A stretch of 64,000 bases of DNA from Vitis vinifera (Eukaryota > Streptophyta > Magnoliopsida > Vitales > Vitaceae). How positions within the stretch are numbered: the stretch's first letter is position 1; each line of letters opens with the position of its first letter. The translations under genes were made by a program, and so were the position numbers. Shown piece after piece: positions 34,504-45,902 of this stretch. The notes under the pieces were generated by a model. That model worked only from the letters and a program-made list of their open reading frames with translations, ran no database searches and had not been told where the DNA came from. The stretch covers positions 23,616,001-23,680,000 of the forward strand of contig NC_081820.1 in assembly GCF_030704535.1 (NCBI RefSeq), given 5' to 3'.

Positions 34504-37129
34504 TATTGGTTTTTGGCTTAATTATTATTATTTTTTTATTCTCTCTTTGTCCTACCTCACCTAGATATTAGTTTTGCCTAGGCATGAGGGCTTATAAATA
34601 AGTCCGCATCCTTTTGCTAAGGTATCTTAGTGGCTTTAATCAACATTAATGTGGATTTGGAGAAGAAACTTTTTCACTACCAATACGAACCAAATTTGGT
34701 ATGAATGATCACATGCATACTTTTGACAAATAATAGTAGATTTGTTGAATGTGGATGAAAATATTTAAGATGAGAGTAAAGTTTGTCATTGTTAAATTAT
34801 TTTCTAAATGAATATGAACATCTCACCGTCACCTTATTTTATGGCAAAGATAAGGTGACTTTTCATGTTATGCATATTACTTTACTAAACTCTAAATACA
34901 AGAAGCTCCAAAAGGTTTATAGGAAAATTTCATAAGAAATATTAACAATGTGAAGTTGAACTCAAAGTCATAAACTTGGAAAAAGAGAACTCTTCATCTA
35001 AGGAAAACTTGTGAAAGAGGAATGTGCTTTTTGCCCTAAAAATAGGCATTGAAAGAAAGATTATCATAAACTACAAAAGAAGAATAAAGACAAGATAGTG
35101 TTTGATGCTTATGTAGTCAAGTATGGAGATGATAAGTAAAGCTTTGCTTTGATTGGCTTATCTTTGGTATGCAACTTAGATGAATGGATTTTTTATACTA
35201 AATCCACTTATCAAATGTGTTTCTTCAAGGAGTTGTTTTCTAACTTAGATGAAGTACATGGTGGAGTTGTTATATATATATATGGTGGAGTTATTAGTAA
35301 TAAATGCTTATAAGACAACAAGAATATGTACAATCCAATTAAAAACTCATACATGTCGGATCAATCAAAGCTTGATAGATGTTCAATATCAACCAAATTT
35401 AAAAAAAAAAAAATCTCAATAAAAGTATTAATTAAAATCCATGAGATGAAAGTAATTATGTTATGTGCACTTGTGGTGATGAAAGAAGTAAGAAAAAATT
35501 GTACTACTTTTAAGGAAGTATAATTATTGAACGAGTGGTTACAAACTCTAAAGTTGATGAAAGATTAGAAAGTACAAGGTTATGACATATGCGTTGGGGA
35601 CATATAGGTGAAAAGACTTCACCAATCAAGCTTGGTGAAGCAATTAAAGGTTATTAAAGAGTGAAAAAAACTTGTAGACTAGGATTTTGTAGCATTGCAT
35701 TTTCCGAAAACAAACAAGAATGAAATTTGAGACTACCAATCCATCATATTGAAGATATCTTGGATATACCCATAGAAATGTTTGGGACAAACCAATGTAG
35801 CTTTCTTGACAAGTATGTACTATTTTGTTACTTTTCATTGACCACTTCTCCAAAAGAATTTGGGTGTTTGTCTTGAAAACTTATTAGGATGAAGTTTTAA
35901 TTGAATTGTTTTTGGAATGAAATGGTTAAAACTCAAACTAGCTAGAAAATCAAATAGTTGAGACTAGATAATGGTGATGAATACAAAAGTAATCCATTTC
36001 CCAAATATGTCAAAATGAGGATATTATTTGAGACTTCATAGTTACAAGTGCACCACATTAGAATTGAGTAGCATAGTATATGAATTGAACTTTCTTGGAA
36101 AAGGTTTGATGTATGTTTTTAAATGTTGGATTTTGAGCGAGGAGCTTTGAGCCAAGGGAGTTGCTTATGCATGCCATTTCATCAATCATATAATATCAAC
36201 TGCAATTGAGAGCAAAAATTTTATAGAAGTATGGTCTACAAACCTACAAACAATTGTGACTACTAACACATTTTTTGCTCTAGTGCATTTTATTTTTTTT
36301 ATTTTTTTGTGAAGAAATATGGATTAGATTTTGTCTTCAAATGACCAATGAAGGTATCATAAGTGAAGAAGATGCATCAACTTAACTACTTTCACAATAG
36401 CAAATTTTGATTGCAATTGGTAGATTAAAAGGAGAGATTTGAATGCTTACTCGATTGATTGATATGGTGGCATATGCACATTTGGCAGTCAATGATGATA
36501 TTCCTTTTTCTTACTTTTTAGACTCAATTAATATCATGCGAGTTTGAACACCTTTAGGTGCATGTATGTGTGCATTTGAGGTGTATTTAGAGGAAGTGAT
36601 AGTTAGTTCACTTATCAAATAATACTTCAATTCTTGAAATTGGTAGTGGATAATTAGTTTCACTAAGGTGGAGATTTGTTGGGTTTTGGGTTACTTAGTA
36701 TTTTTTGATTCTATTGACTCTTTGTCCCACATCCATTATATGTTAGTGTTGCCTAGGCTTGTAGGCTTATAAACCAATGCATGTTAGTAACTTCAGCAAA
36801 CATTAGTGCAGAGAAGGCTCTTTGTCAAGTAAGAACCTCTAACTTTGATATTCTTCCAACTCTTGTAATTGTCTGATTTGAAGGTAATGAATTGGTTGTC
36901 ATTGCCTGATGACATGGGTAAGATATTCTTATCGAAACTGATAAATATGATATATCTCTCTTTTGTTGCTATTATTTTTTCTAATTTTTCTGTTTTTAGG
37001 AATTGTTTATTTTATATTGTATTACATATATTTTGTTAATTTTATTTGAATCCTGTAGGACTAGGACTTAGAACAAAACCAGTACTTAGTGCTAATTAGG
37101 TCCTGTGGGATGTAGTCCCCAGCACAACA
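34504..37129 (+). mobile_element. Old Tnt1-like copia relic with decayed LTRs
   Basis: The 3' LTR (36677-37129, TGTTGGGTTTTGG to CACAACA) follows a typical AAGGTGGAGAT purine tract. A decayed 5' LTR starts near 34504; shared text includes GTGTTGCCTAGGC and GGCTTATAAA. Between them are a zinc-knuckle remnant CAFCPKNRHWKKDYHK (35025), a protease-flank remnant GGVV..., ALVVMK (35470), RWGHIGEK (35595) and decayed integrase text to about 36240. RT and RNase H are mostly missing. Flanks ACATA and ACCTA form an approximate 5-bp duplication. Every frame carries stops. Confidence 0.82.
36677..37129 (+). repeat. 3' LTR of the Tnt1-like relic
   Basis: 453 bp, TG...CA, directly after a purine tract. 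Partial match to 34504-34700. Confidence 0.72.
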
Positions 37130-37421
37130 ACCTATACGCACAATCGAGCAGCTTGACTACATTAAAGTACTACTGTTTTCTTCTCATTGCAGTTCTGATC
37201 AAACATTCAATAAAGTTCATCAAGAACGGATATGCTGGATTAAGGCTTCCATTTTCGGGATTTGTACAATCTCTACTCTACTGATCTGGTTGCCCTTAAA
37301 ACTTCTACATCAAACTTGGGATTGGATCCGGCTGTGATTAAATTGGTCTTTTGCAACTTTTGAGCTCTTCTATGAGTGTTCTCAACCTTTAATTTGGATA
37401 TAACTAAAGAAAAGAAAAAAA

Positions 37422-37830
37422 TAATCATAGGAATCATCATGTTAATTTGGATCTTAAACTATGCATTGTATTGAAGAAGAAGAAAAAGAAGAAGAAGAAG
37501 AAGAAGACATACATTGGGATTGAAGAAGAAGAATCATAGCAATCATCATGTTAATTTAGATCTTAAAGCCATGCATTGGGATTGAAGAAGAAGAAGAAGA
37601 AGAAAATAATCATAGCAATCATCATGTTAATTTTGATCTTAAAGCCATGCATTGGGATTTAAGGAACTCGTCAAATATGACCTTGATATAGACATTTTCA
37701 CTAAGAAGAAAAAGAAGCAGCAAGCAGCCCAAGAAGAAGCAGCAAGCAGCCATGCATTGGGATTTAAGCAACTTGTGAAATGTGGCCTTGATATAGACAT
37801 TTTCACTAAGAAGAAGAAGAAGAAATGAAG
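37422..37830. repeat. AAG-rich minisatellite with two unit types
   Basis: Unit 1 (ATCATAGCAATCATCATG followed by TTAATTT and GATCTTAAA) occurs three times, near 37422, 37535 and 37608, each followed by an AAG tract. Unit 2 (CCTTGATATAGACATTTTC within a longer stretch) occurs near 37680 and 37783. The open frames here are artefacts of the repeat. Confidence 0.85.
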
Positions 37831-39218
37831 TGGAAAAAAAATCCCGGAAAAACCAAGAAGCTAGAAACAGAAACAGCAAAAGAAAAAATCCTAGAAAAAC
37901 CCAGGAAAAAATCCCAAAAGTGTACTGTATTTTTACTAAGAGGCTAGAAACAGAAAACCCCCATATGCTTCACTTTGATGTGGAGGCTAGGCAGCAAAGA
38001 AACCTGAAAAGGCAGCCTTTTCCAAACTAACTTCAAATTCTTTACAGCAGAGCTTTAAGAAGAGGAGAAATCTTCAAACCACTGCAATTTGATACAAGAT
38101 CTAACTGAGGGAAAAATCTTGATTTCAGAAAATGTGCCGCTGTGCAATTGAAAACCAATCAATACTTATGAAACCTTTTGGCCGGTCAGTCCATATTTTA
38201 GTATGTGCAGCAGAGTCATATTACTGAGGTTGAGAGCATCACTCATCATGACATTCCATACTGAGGTAGGCCTCAAGAACAAGCAATTTAGATGACTTAA
38301 AGTTTGACAACGGTACATGCAATTACATTATTAAGTTTTAGTGGTTTTAATATTTGAGAATGGGAAATGAAAATGACTATTTTGTTTTTGTACTTTTTTT
38401 TTTAATATGAATAAATTTGATGATTTCAATTATTGTATTTGAATACGTCTAAAAATATATGACTGGAATGCTTATTTGTTTTTATTTCAGTATTTGATAA
38501 CAATGAGAATATGAATATAAAAAATAAATTAATAATAATATGCTTACACATATTTTGTAGTTTTGCTAAATAATAAGATTAAGAAAAATAGAATTTACTT
38601 AATAAATAAAAATTAATCACAAAAAGTCATAAAAACCTAATAGAAATATAATGGTAAAATAATACTTCTAATAAATTTTCTATATCAAGAAAATCAAAAT
38701 ACTTCATCTTGGAAATCAATTGAAATCCTATTTATGGGTGAGATTTTTACTCAAATCGTTTTTAATTCCATTCTCATTGAATTTTAAGTTATTCAAATAT
38801 AGAAATAACTAAAAAAAGAAATGAGATGTTCATTTCCACTCATCATTAATTTCTTCATAATAAACATGTCCTAAGGTTAATGCAACTTCAAGAAAAATGT
38901 GTATATCTTGGCCAATAGCATAAACTCAAGGGGAATTTGACACAACTAGCTATGGCAAATTAAAAATCAATGTAAACGGACATTTATTGAGTAGTCCCCA
39001 TAAGTAAATATTTTTAGGTCCAATTTTTTCGGGTTTTAAACACAACTCCATCCTCTACCCAGGAAAGAAGTATAAATGAAGAGTATACAGAAACCTAGAA
39101 CGCGGGATTTTTTATCAATGGGCTTAGAAACTTCTAACAATGTGGAAACCGTGTAACAATATCTAACACTGCATTGTCTTGTACAGATGCTGAATAATCT
39201 AAAGATGGAAGCTTCAAA

Positions 39219-39219
<1 letters not shown>
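37831..39219. other. Intergenic stretch
   Basis: No gene or mobile element recognised. Confidence 0.45.

Positions 39220-39248
<29 letters not shown>
39220..39248. repeat. (TTA)n microsatellite
   Basis: About nine TTA units. Confidence 0.93.
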
Positions 39249-39249
<1 letters not shown>

Positions 39250-39429
39250 TGTTAGCTATGGTCGGAGATGATTTTGTGGAGAGAGATTTTGACTATGGAA
39301 GATACCAAGTTCACACAACTTTATTAGGTGCAAATCAGTGGAAACTTGTGCAGTGCGTGGAATTATTTTTTTTTGTAGAAGTTTGTATGCTTATACTTTC
39401 CTCAAAATGGTAGTTATACCATACCAAAA

Positions 39430-39636
39430 TCCACATATTCCAAGGGCCAAAAGCTAAAGCCAATGAACGCGATAGGAACTTTTCTACAAAGGCGTGCCAT
39501 ATCACTTAAGTCATCTATCATATTCTACCTTATATATACCCATCTCAATCTTCAAATCCCAGCATCATCTCCTCACTGAGCAATCAACACTGAACAATTA
39601 AAACCCTTGTTTGTGTTCTTTTCAAGAGCCAAAAGA
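39430..39636 (+). promoter_or_regulatory. Promoter of LEA2 gene at 39637
   Basis: TATA box TATATATA at 39531-39538, about 100 bases before the ATG. Further upstream AAAGCCAATGAACGCG and TCACTTAAGTCA are shared with the promoter of the copy at 45255. Confidence 0.62.
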
Positions 39637-40281
39637 ATGGCAGAGAAGGATCAACAGGTTTTTCCTATGGAGCCAACTAATGCTCAAGTCAATACTGATG
39701 AAGAGTCTGCCAGGGTTCATTCTGAAGTGCTTCGCCATAAGAAGCGCATGAGACGCCTAGGGTGTGTAGCTGCTTTCACCGTGTTGCTGACTGCTATTAT
39801 TCTAGCCTTTGCACTAACTGTAATGCATATCAAGAATCCCAAGTTCCGGTTTCGTTCCATTGAGATTGAGGATCTCAGCCTCCGCTCGTCCACCACGACT
39901 CCATCATTCAGCATGAGGTTCGATGCAGAACTCACTGTCAAGAACCAGAATTTCGGCCCATTCAAGTATGACAAAACTGCCATTCCAATGTCTTATGGGG
40001 GCACCAAGGTTGGTGAGGCTTTTATTTCTAACGGTGAAGCAAAGGCAAGATCCACAAAAGTAATTAAGGTAACTGTGGACGTGACTTCAAACAATGTATC
40101 AAGTAATTCAAACTTGGCCAGTGATATAAATTCGGGGTTTTTGACTCTGACCGGCCAAGGCAAATTGAACGGGAAGGTGCATCTGATGAAGGTGTTTAAG
40201 AAGAAGAAATCCCCCCAAATGAATTGCACCATCAAAATTAATTTAGAGAACAAAGTGATCCAAGAATGGAAGTGCAATTAA
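39637..40281 (+). CDS. LEA2/NHL protein, At1g64065-like
   Basis: 214 residues. Start chosen at MAEKDQQVFPMEP, ten codons inside the longest open frame, by alignment to its paralogs. It has a charged N terminus with a basic patch (RHKKRMRR), a membrane segment (about 42-63, CVAAFTVLLTAIILAFALTVM), a LEA_2 domain (PSFSMRFDAELTVKNQNFGPFKY, KVGEAFI, KLNGKVHLMKVFKKKK) and the conserved end MNCTIKINLENKVIQEWKCN. It is the most similar paralog of the disrupted copy at 6725 in the N terminus. Predicted single-pass membrane protein, plausibly plasma membrane. No lesions seen. Confidence 0.94.
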   Translation: MAEKDQQVFPMEPTNAQVNTDEESARVHSEVLRHKKRMRRLGCVAAFTVLLTAIILAFALTVMHIKNPKFRFRSIEIEDLSLRSSTTTPSFSMRFDAELTVKNQNFGPFKYDKTAIPMSYGGTKVGEAFISNGEAKARSTKVIKVTVDVTSNNVSSNSNLASDINSGFLTLTGQGKLNGKVHLMKVFKKKKSPQMNCTIKINLENKVIQEWKCN

Positions 40282-40679
40282 AAGCTTAGGAGTCCTTGTT
40301 AGTTTTCCATTAGAAATGGTACTGTGTACCAAATGCTGAGTTCAGTCTCTACATTTATTGAACCCTTACATTCATTTTCATTCCCTTATTCATAATGAAA
40401 CTGGTAGCACCACCTATTTCATCATTCCACTATAAAGATTATGTGATAAGAGGGGTGGTATTGAAGCTCGTCCCCTAAAGAGAGGAAGGCCAAAATGCTG
40501 CTTTTTGACTGCAAGTGTAGGAAACATAGAAATTTCAGGCCACTGCTTTCTGGGAGGCCCATTATATTCTTAAGCATAACGATTTCATTTCTAAAATATC
40601 TCAATCTAGAAACTTTGACTTGGGTTTCATTTGTTAATTTTTTATGATACAATTTTCGCGTCTTCTATTCTATAATCCT
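40282..40679. other. 3' flank of the LEA2 gene
   Basis: No feature recognised. Confidence 0.45.
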
Positions 40680-40900
40680 ATATAATAAGATCATAAGCCT
40701 CACAACCCACCAATAGACGCTTCTTTCCTGAGTGGAAGAGTCAAGAATCAAAGACATTGGACGCGTTTGAGAAGCCCAAAGGAAGCCCACTCGCTGTTCT
40801 AGATTAACAGATTTCCATGGACGTTTTCCACATCACTGAATTTTAACGTGGTCGTTAAATCAGCTGCTCCCATCTATAAATGGGTCCATATAAAGTGACA
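40680..40900 (+). promoter_or_regulatory. Orphan LEA2-type promoter without a gene
   Basis: Resembles the promoter at 33370-33550 through ordered shared blocks: CCAACAAATAGA/CCACCAATAGA, GGACACGGTTGAGAAG/GGACGCGTTTGAGAAG, GGAAGCCCAC, ATCAGCTGCTC and a TATA-like TATAAATGG at 40876. No LEA2 coding sequence follows. A copia LTR starts at 40942 instead, suggesting a lost tandem copy. Confidence 0.6.
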
Positions 40901-40941
40901 ATAGTCCAAAATTTCACATGCCTGTTTATTATTCAAATAAA

Positions 40942-42165
40942 TGTTGGGCTAGCCCATATATGAGTTCCAACCCATGAGAGTGGTCTTTTGAAAAGGCTCA
41001 TATTCTGGACTGCTCTTGTAACTGGTTTATGGGCCCGATTTGGCAGCATCTAAAGCTGCGTTTGGAGGTAGAGAAGACCAGATTTGAGGGCAGATTGTTG
41101 AAAATGAAAAAGAGAGAACGGAAGAAAATAAGGGCTGTTTTCAAGGCTCATGGGGGGTTGATCCAAGTGTGAAGGTCTTTAACTTCAACCATTATAGAAG
41201 CTCTTTTGTGATATCTTCTCTTCATTATCTTCCCTTTCTCTGTATTTATGAGATGAGGGTTTTCCATCTCAAGCATTGGTGCATTTCCACTCTTCTTTAT
41301 TGCCAAAGAAGCTAGTGAGGACTTTGTGTTCGTATTTTATTTGAAATGGAAGAAGGTTTCTTGTGGTTTTAATTTTACCTCCTTTGGCGAGTTTTTCCAC
41401 ATTGCAGCGATGACTCTTGGTTGATATATTTTTAGGCTATAATTGCTTTCTGTTCTGTTGCAGTTGTAAAGCGAATTGATTTGTACAGGTGACAAAGGCT
41501 ATATTCTGCCCATCAGTGAACTATCCCCCACTGTCGTTTGCAATCCCCCAGTACGGTTTAGCATTCCCAGCTCATCAGTTGTATATCCAACCACTGTCAT
41601 TGCATCACCTAAGTCCTAGCTTGCTTTGCTATCGTCTAAATGTTACTCCATCTCTCGTCATTCTCAACAAGCAGTATCAAAGCCTGTGTTGGTTGTGATG
41701 GAAGGATCTTCTAGCATAGTGATTAAGCTTACAAATACCAATTGGTTCATTTGGAAGCCAAAAATGGAAGACATCCCTTATTGTAAGGATTTATTTGAAC
41801 CCATTGAGGGTGAGAGTGCTAGACACTAAAATATGAATGATGATGGTTGGAATAGGTTGTGTAGAAATGCGCACTCTAGCTCCGGGGCAGAGTGTCGCTC
41901 CATAGCCTCTACAACTATTGAGTTGACTTGGATTTCATTTTTATTGAGAGAAAATGGCATTCCACTTCAAAAACTAGCTCAGTTATTTTGTGACAATGTT
42001 AGTGCACTTCATATGTCATTTAATCCCATGTTTCATGCTGGATCAAAATACATTGAGCTTGAATATCATCTTGTCCGAGAGAAGGTTGCCACAAGTTCCC
42101 TTGTCACTAGATGTATTTCCTATGGATATAAAAATCACCATCCTTTAAGCCCAATGAAAACTTGA
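40942..42165 (+). mobile_element. Internally deleted copia element (LTR, gag start, RNase H end)
   Basis: A probable 5' LTR (40942-41669, TGTTGGGC to CTCAACA) is followed by a primer binding site like CAGTATCAAAGCC (41672) and the gag start MEGSSSIVIKLTNTNWFIWK at 41699. After 41829 sequence jumps to RNase H (SSSGAECRSIASTTIELTWI, LFCDNVSALHMSFNPMFHAGSKYIE to 42090). The entire protease, integrase and RT are missing. A 3' LTR was not identified. Confidence 0.75.
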
Positions 42166-43369
42166 AACTCATCACCACTCAATGGAATCCTCCAAAGAGA
42201 TACAAGGTTTTTGAGAAATCACTCTGAATAAACTAAAGGTAACTTCTATTCAACTAGCCAAAAAACTCCTGATCAAGACAAGTTAAAAGACTTTACAGTT
42301 TCCACTTGGAACAAACCCTCCAAGCATAGGTTTCGAAAGCACCCATTGACATTCTCAATTTCACGTAGGAAATTGAGGAAAGTAAGAAATGGTGGTAAAC
42401 TAGGAATTTCCATAAGGTTTGAATGAAGCAAAACCATTTATAAAAATTTGTCATAACTTTACCTAGAAAATTCGGAATGAGGCATTGTAAATTAGAGTCT
42501 TGAGTTATAGGGATTTCCATGATACTTAAGTTGTTGATTAATTTTGACTAGATCAATAAAAGCTTCTCTTCAAAAGATGTCCAAAATCTCGTTCTAATGT
42601 TACCTAAGCTTTGGGAAATTAATGTGAGAATCTAAAGCTCATTCGACCATATATGGGCGTCTTGCCATGTAGACAGGTCAACACTGGTGGCCTTGAGATC
42701 CTAACTCTAACTTGAAGACCCTATAGAAATTGGGCCAGAGAAGTATGACGAAGTGAATTTAGGTTAAATTTTGGTGATCAGCACGTAGTAATGTGTGTGT
42801 GAGAGAATCACAGTTCATTGGACCCTATGTTCTTACATAGAGACAATGAAATGGATAAACTTCAATCAAATCTTTACAAAAGAGCTTGGAAAGGCGAAAA
42901 ATATTGTCACATTTATGGGTGGGGTGGCACTAATATGTTTCATTTTTGTTGTTTATCAACCTTTGTCATTTTGTATATTTTCTAAGTACTTGGATTCAGT
43001 CCCTTTTTTATTTGTGGTTTTCATAAAATCGTTCTTTTACCTCAAAAAGTTCTAAATGTCTTTTCGGAGAAACTGGCATAGCATGTGAATGTTTATGTGT
43101 ATAATTCAAAAAAGATTTTGGTAGAAACTAGCATATGAAAGACATCATTGTCTCTCTTAAAGAAACTAGAAATCTTATAATGCAGCAATGAAATAAAACT
43201 ATTGTAGCAGGAGATGAGACTACACTACTTTAAGACAAAGACTTCTTCCAAAAACTTTAGGGCAGTCCATATTCTAGGTTATGCGGCAGAGGAATGGCAT
43301 CATTTTCCATGTGGGAGTCTGTAGTTTATAGTTTATTCTTATTATAGCATACCAAAAGCCAAAGATTCC
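42166..43369. other. Intergenic stretch
   Basis: Nothing recognised. The 86-codon open frame at 42795 has no family features I know. Confidence 0.4.
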
Positions 43370-43454
43370 GTGAGTAAAAAATTAAGGCCATCAAACCCTT
43401 CAACAATGGTGGACTATATCTCTCAGTCCTCAATCAGGTGCTACTTTGCATCCA

Positions 43455-43460
43455 TATATA
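43455..43460 (+). promoter_or_regulatory. TATA box of LEA2 gene at 43589
   Basis: CATATATACC context, 130 bases before the start codon, equivalent to the TATA of its paralogs. Confidence 0.6.
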
Positions 43461-43588
43461 CCTATGACCCATTAAATTCCTCAAATCCCACCATCACCTC
43501 CTCACATTCTCGGACAGCAATCAGTAATCATCAACAAAATCTCTACAGAAACAAATCACTCTTTTCTCAACTTCTGAAGAGCCAAAAA

Positions 43589-44215
43589 ATGGCAGAGAAG
43601 GAGCCCAGCAATATTGCTCAACAGAAAAGTGATGTAGAGTCTACAACAATGCATTCTGAAGAGCTTCGTCCCAAGAAGAGCATGAAATGTCTAGCATATG
43701 TAGCTGCTTTTGCCGTGTTCCTGACGGTAATTATAATTCTATTTTCACTAACTATAATGCGAGTCAGAGATCCTAAGCACCGGTTGAGCTCCATCGGGGT
43801 TGAGGGTATCACCTTTAATTCCTCTACAGCATCTCCATCATTCAGCATGAGATTTGATGCAGCAGTAGCTGTCAAGAACACAAATTTTGGTCAATTCAAG
43901 TTTGATAATAGCACCATCAAACTCGCCTATAAGGGCACCAACGTTGGAGAGGCCATTATTGCCAAGGCTCAAGCTCGGGCTAGATCCACCAAACGGATTG
44001 AGGTACTTGTGGGTGTGAGTTCAAACAATGTATCAAGTAACTCAGCCTTGGCCAGTGATATAAACACCGGGATTTTGACACTAACCAGCCATGTCAGGTT
44101 GGATGGGAAGGTGCATCTACTGAAAATTTTCAAGACCAAGAAATCTCCAGAAATGAATTGCACCATCAACATTAATTTGGTGGATAAAGTGATCCAAGAT
44201 TGGCACTGCAATTAA
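43589..44215 (+). CDS. LEA2/NHL protein, At1g64065-like
   Basis: 208 residues. The ATG at 43589 in an AAAAAATGGCAGAG context matches the paralogs; the frame is open 73 codons further upstream through the 5' UTR and TATA box, which is unlikely to be translated. It has a polar N terminus, a membrane segment (about 36-57, YVAAFAVFLTVIIILFSLTIM), a LEA_2 domain (PSFSMRFDAAVAVKNTNFGQFKFDNSTIKLAYKG, NVGEAIIAKAQARARSTK, RLDGKVHLLKIF) and the conserved end INLVDKVIQDWHCN. Intact. A G-rich tract follows about 180 bases after the stop. Confidence 0.94.
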   Translation: MAEKEPSNIAQQKSDVESTTMHSEELRPKKSMKCLAYVAAFAVFLTVIIILFSLTIMRVRDPKHRLSSIGVEGITFNSSTASPSFSMRFDAAVAVKNTNFGQFKFDNSTIKLAYKGTNVGEAIIAKAQARARSTKRIEVLVGVSSNNVSSNSALASDINTGILTLTSHVRLDGKVHLLKIFKTKKSPEMNCTININLVDKVIQDWHCN

Positions 44216-44392
44216 AAGGCAATGTTCCATGTATACTTGTATATATGCTTGAATAACGTGTTCATATGTAATTGTTTTTAGATCTATAGTCATTTCGTTC
44301 ATTCAATTATTCTGAAATTGGATGACAACCTTGTTGCAAAAACCAATTTGGGGATTTTGGTTTTTGTAATTTTTCTTCTTTTTTGTTTTTTT

Positions 44393-44416
44393 GGGGGTGG
44401 GGGGAGTGGGTGGGGG
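44393..44416 (+). other. G-rich tract, possible G-quadruplex
   Basis: Four or more runs of three to six G within 24 bases, in the 3' flank of the LEA2 gene. Confidence 0.7.
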
Positions 44417-45054
44417 CGGCCCTGGATTTTCATATATATGTATAAGTCGGGACCATATGATAAAACCCCTCCTACAATGACATTTCTTAGTAGCTGCTTG
44501 CCTTGTATTAACCCCATGCATAGTCAGACTTGGGACTGCGCCTGTCTGCTACGTACTCAAACTACTTTTCAACCTTTGGACATTTTATGTGTGGTATTAT
44601 ACCTTTGATATTACTAACAACTAAATCTAATGTCAATACAACCATCAAAGCCACAAACAACCATAATTTTCATACAACCAGCATTGTAAGGAGAAGAAAC
44701 ATACAGGAAAACGTTCCATCTAGATTTGGACTAAATATATCTAGTCATCTTAATTTTAAAATTTCATTAAGTACATCTTCTTCTTTCTCATTTGTTATTT
44801 TTTTCTCTCTTTTTTAATTTAGAATAAAAAGGATATTTAACGAAATTTTAAACTCATTACAACAACGTAAATTTAACTCAAACCTTAAAAAAGATGAATG
44901 AAATTAATTTACCCTTATTTTTGTACTTCAGCTTCTTCCCACAAGACATGAGCATGGTGCCCACTAATTGTTTCAATAAAAATCTGTGTTCTTATACTTT
45001 TACCCAAACTATTAATTGCACCATATGAAAAGTCAAAAGATTGCTAGAGTCAAA
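44417..45054. other. Intergenic stretch
   Basis: No gene recognised. Short open frames here are without family features. Confidence 0.45.
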
Positions 45055-45254
45055 TGCTAAAAGCCGACTAACGCGTTTGGAACTTTTTCAGCAACGGTGT
45101 GCGGCATCACTTGAGTCAAATGAGTCATAGTTGGCTTCTACCTCACAAATAGCCATCGCAGCCCTCCCATCTCACCATCATCTCCTCGCTAAGCCATCAA
45201 CAATAGCTCCACAGCAAAAACCCTTCTTTCTGTACTTCCGAAGAGCCAACCACA
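45055..45254 (+). promoter_or_regulatory. Eroded promoter of LEA2 copy at 45255
   Basis: GCCGAC (45063-45068, DRE/CRT core) and AACGCGTTTGG are present. The position of the TATA box in the paralog at 39531 reads CCTCACAAATAGCC here (45141-45154), so the TATA box is lost or weak. Confidence 0.5.
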
Positions 45255-45902
45255 ATCGCAGAGAAGGATCAACAGGTCCACCCCATGGAGCCAACCACAG
45301 CTGAACCTAAAACCGATGTAGGGTCGGCCAGTGTGCAGTCTGAAGAGCTCCGCCGCCGCAAGAAGGGCATGAAATGCTTAGCATATGTAGCTGCTTTCGC
45401 CATTTTCCTGACTGCCATTATACTAGCCTTGGCAGTAACTGTCATGAATATCAAGAATCCTAAGTTTAGGCTCCACTCCATTGACGTTGAGGATCTCAGT
45501 TTGAGCCCCTCCACCACACCTCCATCCTTCAGCATGAGACTTGATGCAGAACTAGCTGTCAAGAACACAAACTTTGGTCACTACAAGTACGAAAACAGCA
45601 CCATTACACTGGCCTATAGAGGCACCAAGGTTGGAGAGGCCTTGATTTCCAAAGGTAGAGCAAGGGCAAGATCCACCAAAGAGATTGAGGTAACTGTGGA
45701 TGTGACTTCAAGCAACGCATCAATTAATTCAAACTTGGCCAGTGATTTAAATTCCGGGATTTTGACCCTGACCAGCCATGGAGAACTGAGTGGGAAGGTG
45801 CATCTGATGGAGGTGATCAAGAAGAAGAAAGCCCCACAAATGAATTGCAACATCAACATTGATTTGGTCAAGAAAGAGATCCAAGATTGGAACTGCAATT
45901 AA
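45255..45902 (+). CDS. LEA2/NHL protein with lost start codon (next ATG 45285)
   Basis: By alignment the start should be ATGGCAGAG, but the window reads ATCGCAGAG at 45255. The first in-frame ATG is 45285, giving 205 residues that lack the first ten (AEKDQQVHP type). The rest is intact: basic patch RRRKKGMK, membrane segment (32-54 counted from 45285), LEA_2 domain (PSFSMRLDAELAVKNTNFGHYKYENSTITLAYRG, KVGEALISKGRARARSTKE, ELSGKVHLMEVIKKKK) and end IQDWNCN. Because its TATA box also looks eroded and its 3' end is tandemly duplicated, it may be a decaying gene. Translation from 45285 is possible. Confidence 0.8.
   Translation: MAEKDQQVHPMEPTTAEPKTDVGSASVQSEELRRRKKGMKCLAYVAAFAIFLTAIILALAVTVMNIKNPKFRLHSIDVEDLSLSPSTTPPSFSMRLDAELAVKNTNFGHYKYENSTITLAYRGTKVGEALISKGRARARSTKEIEVTVDVTSSNASINSNLASDLNSGILTLTSHGELSGKVHLMEVIKKKKAPQMNCNINIDLVKKEIQDWNCN

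Noticed and set aside
43370-43588. N-terminal extension of the LEA2 frame
   Set aside because: It covers the TATA box and 5' UTR, and the paralogs all start at the equivalent of 43589.
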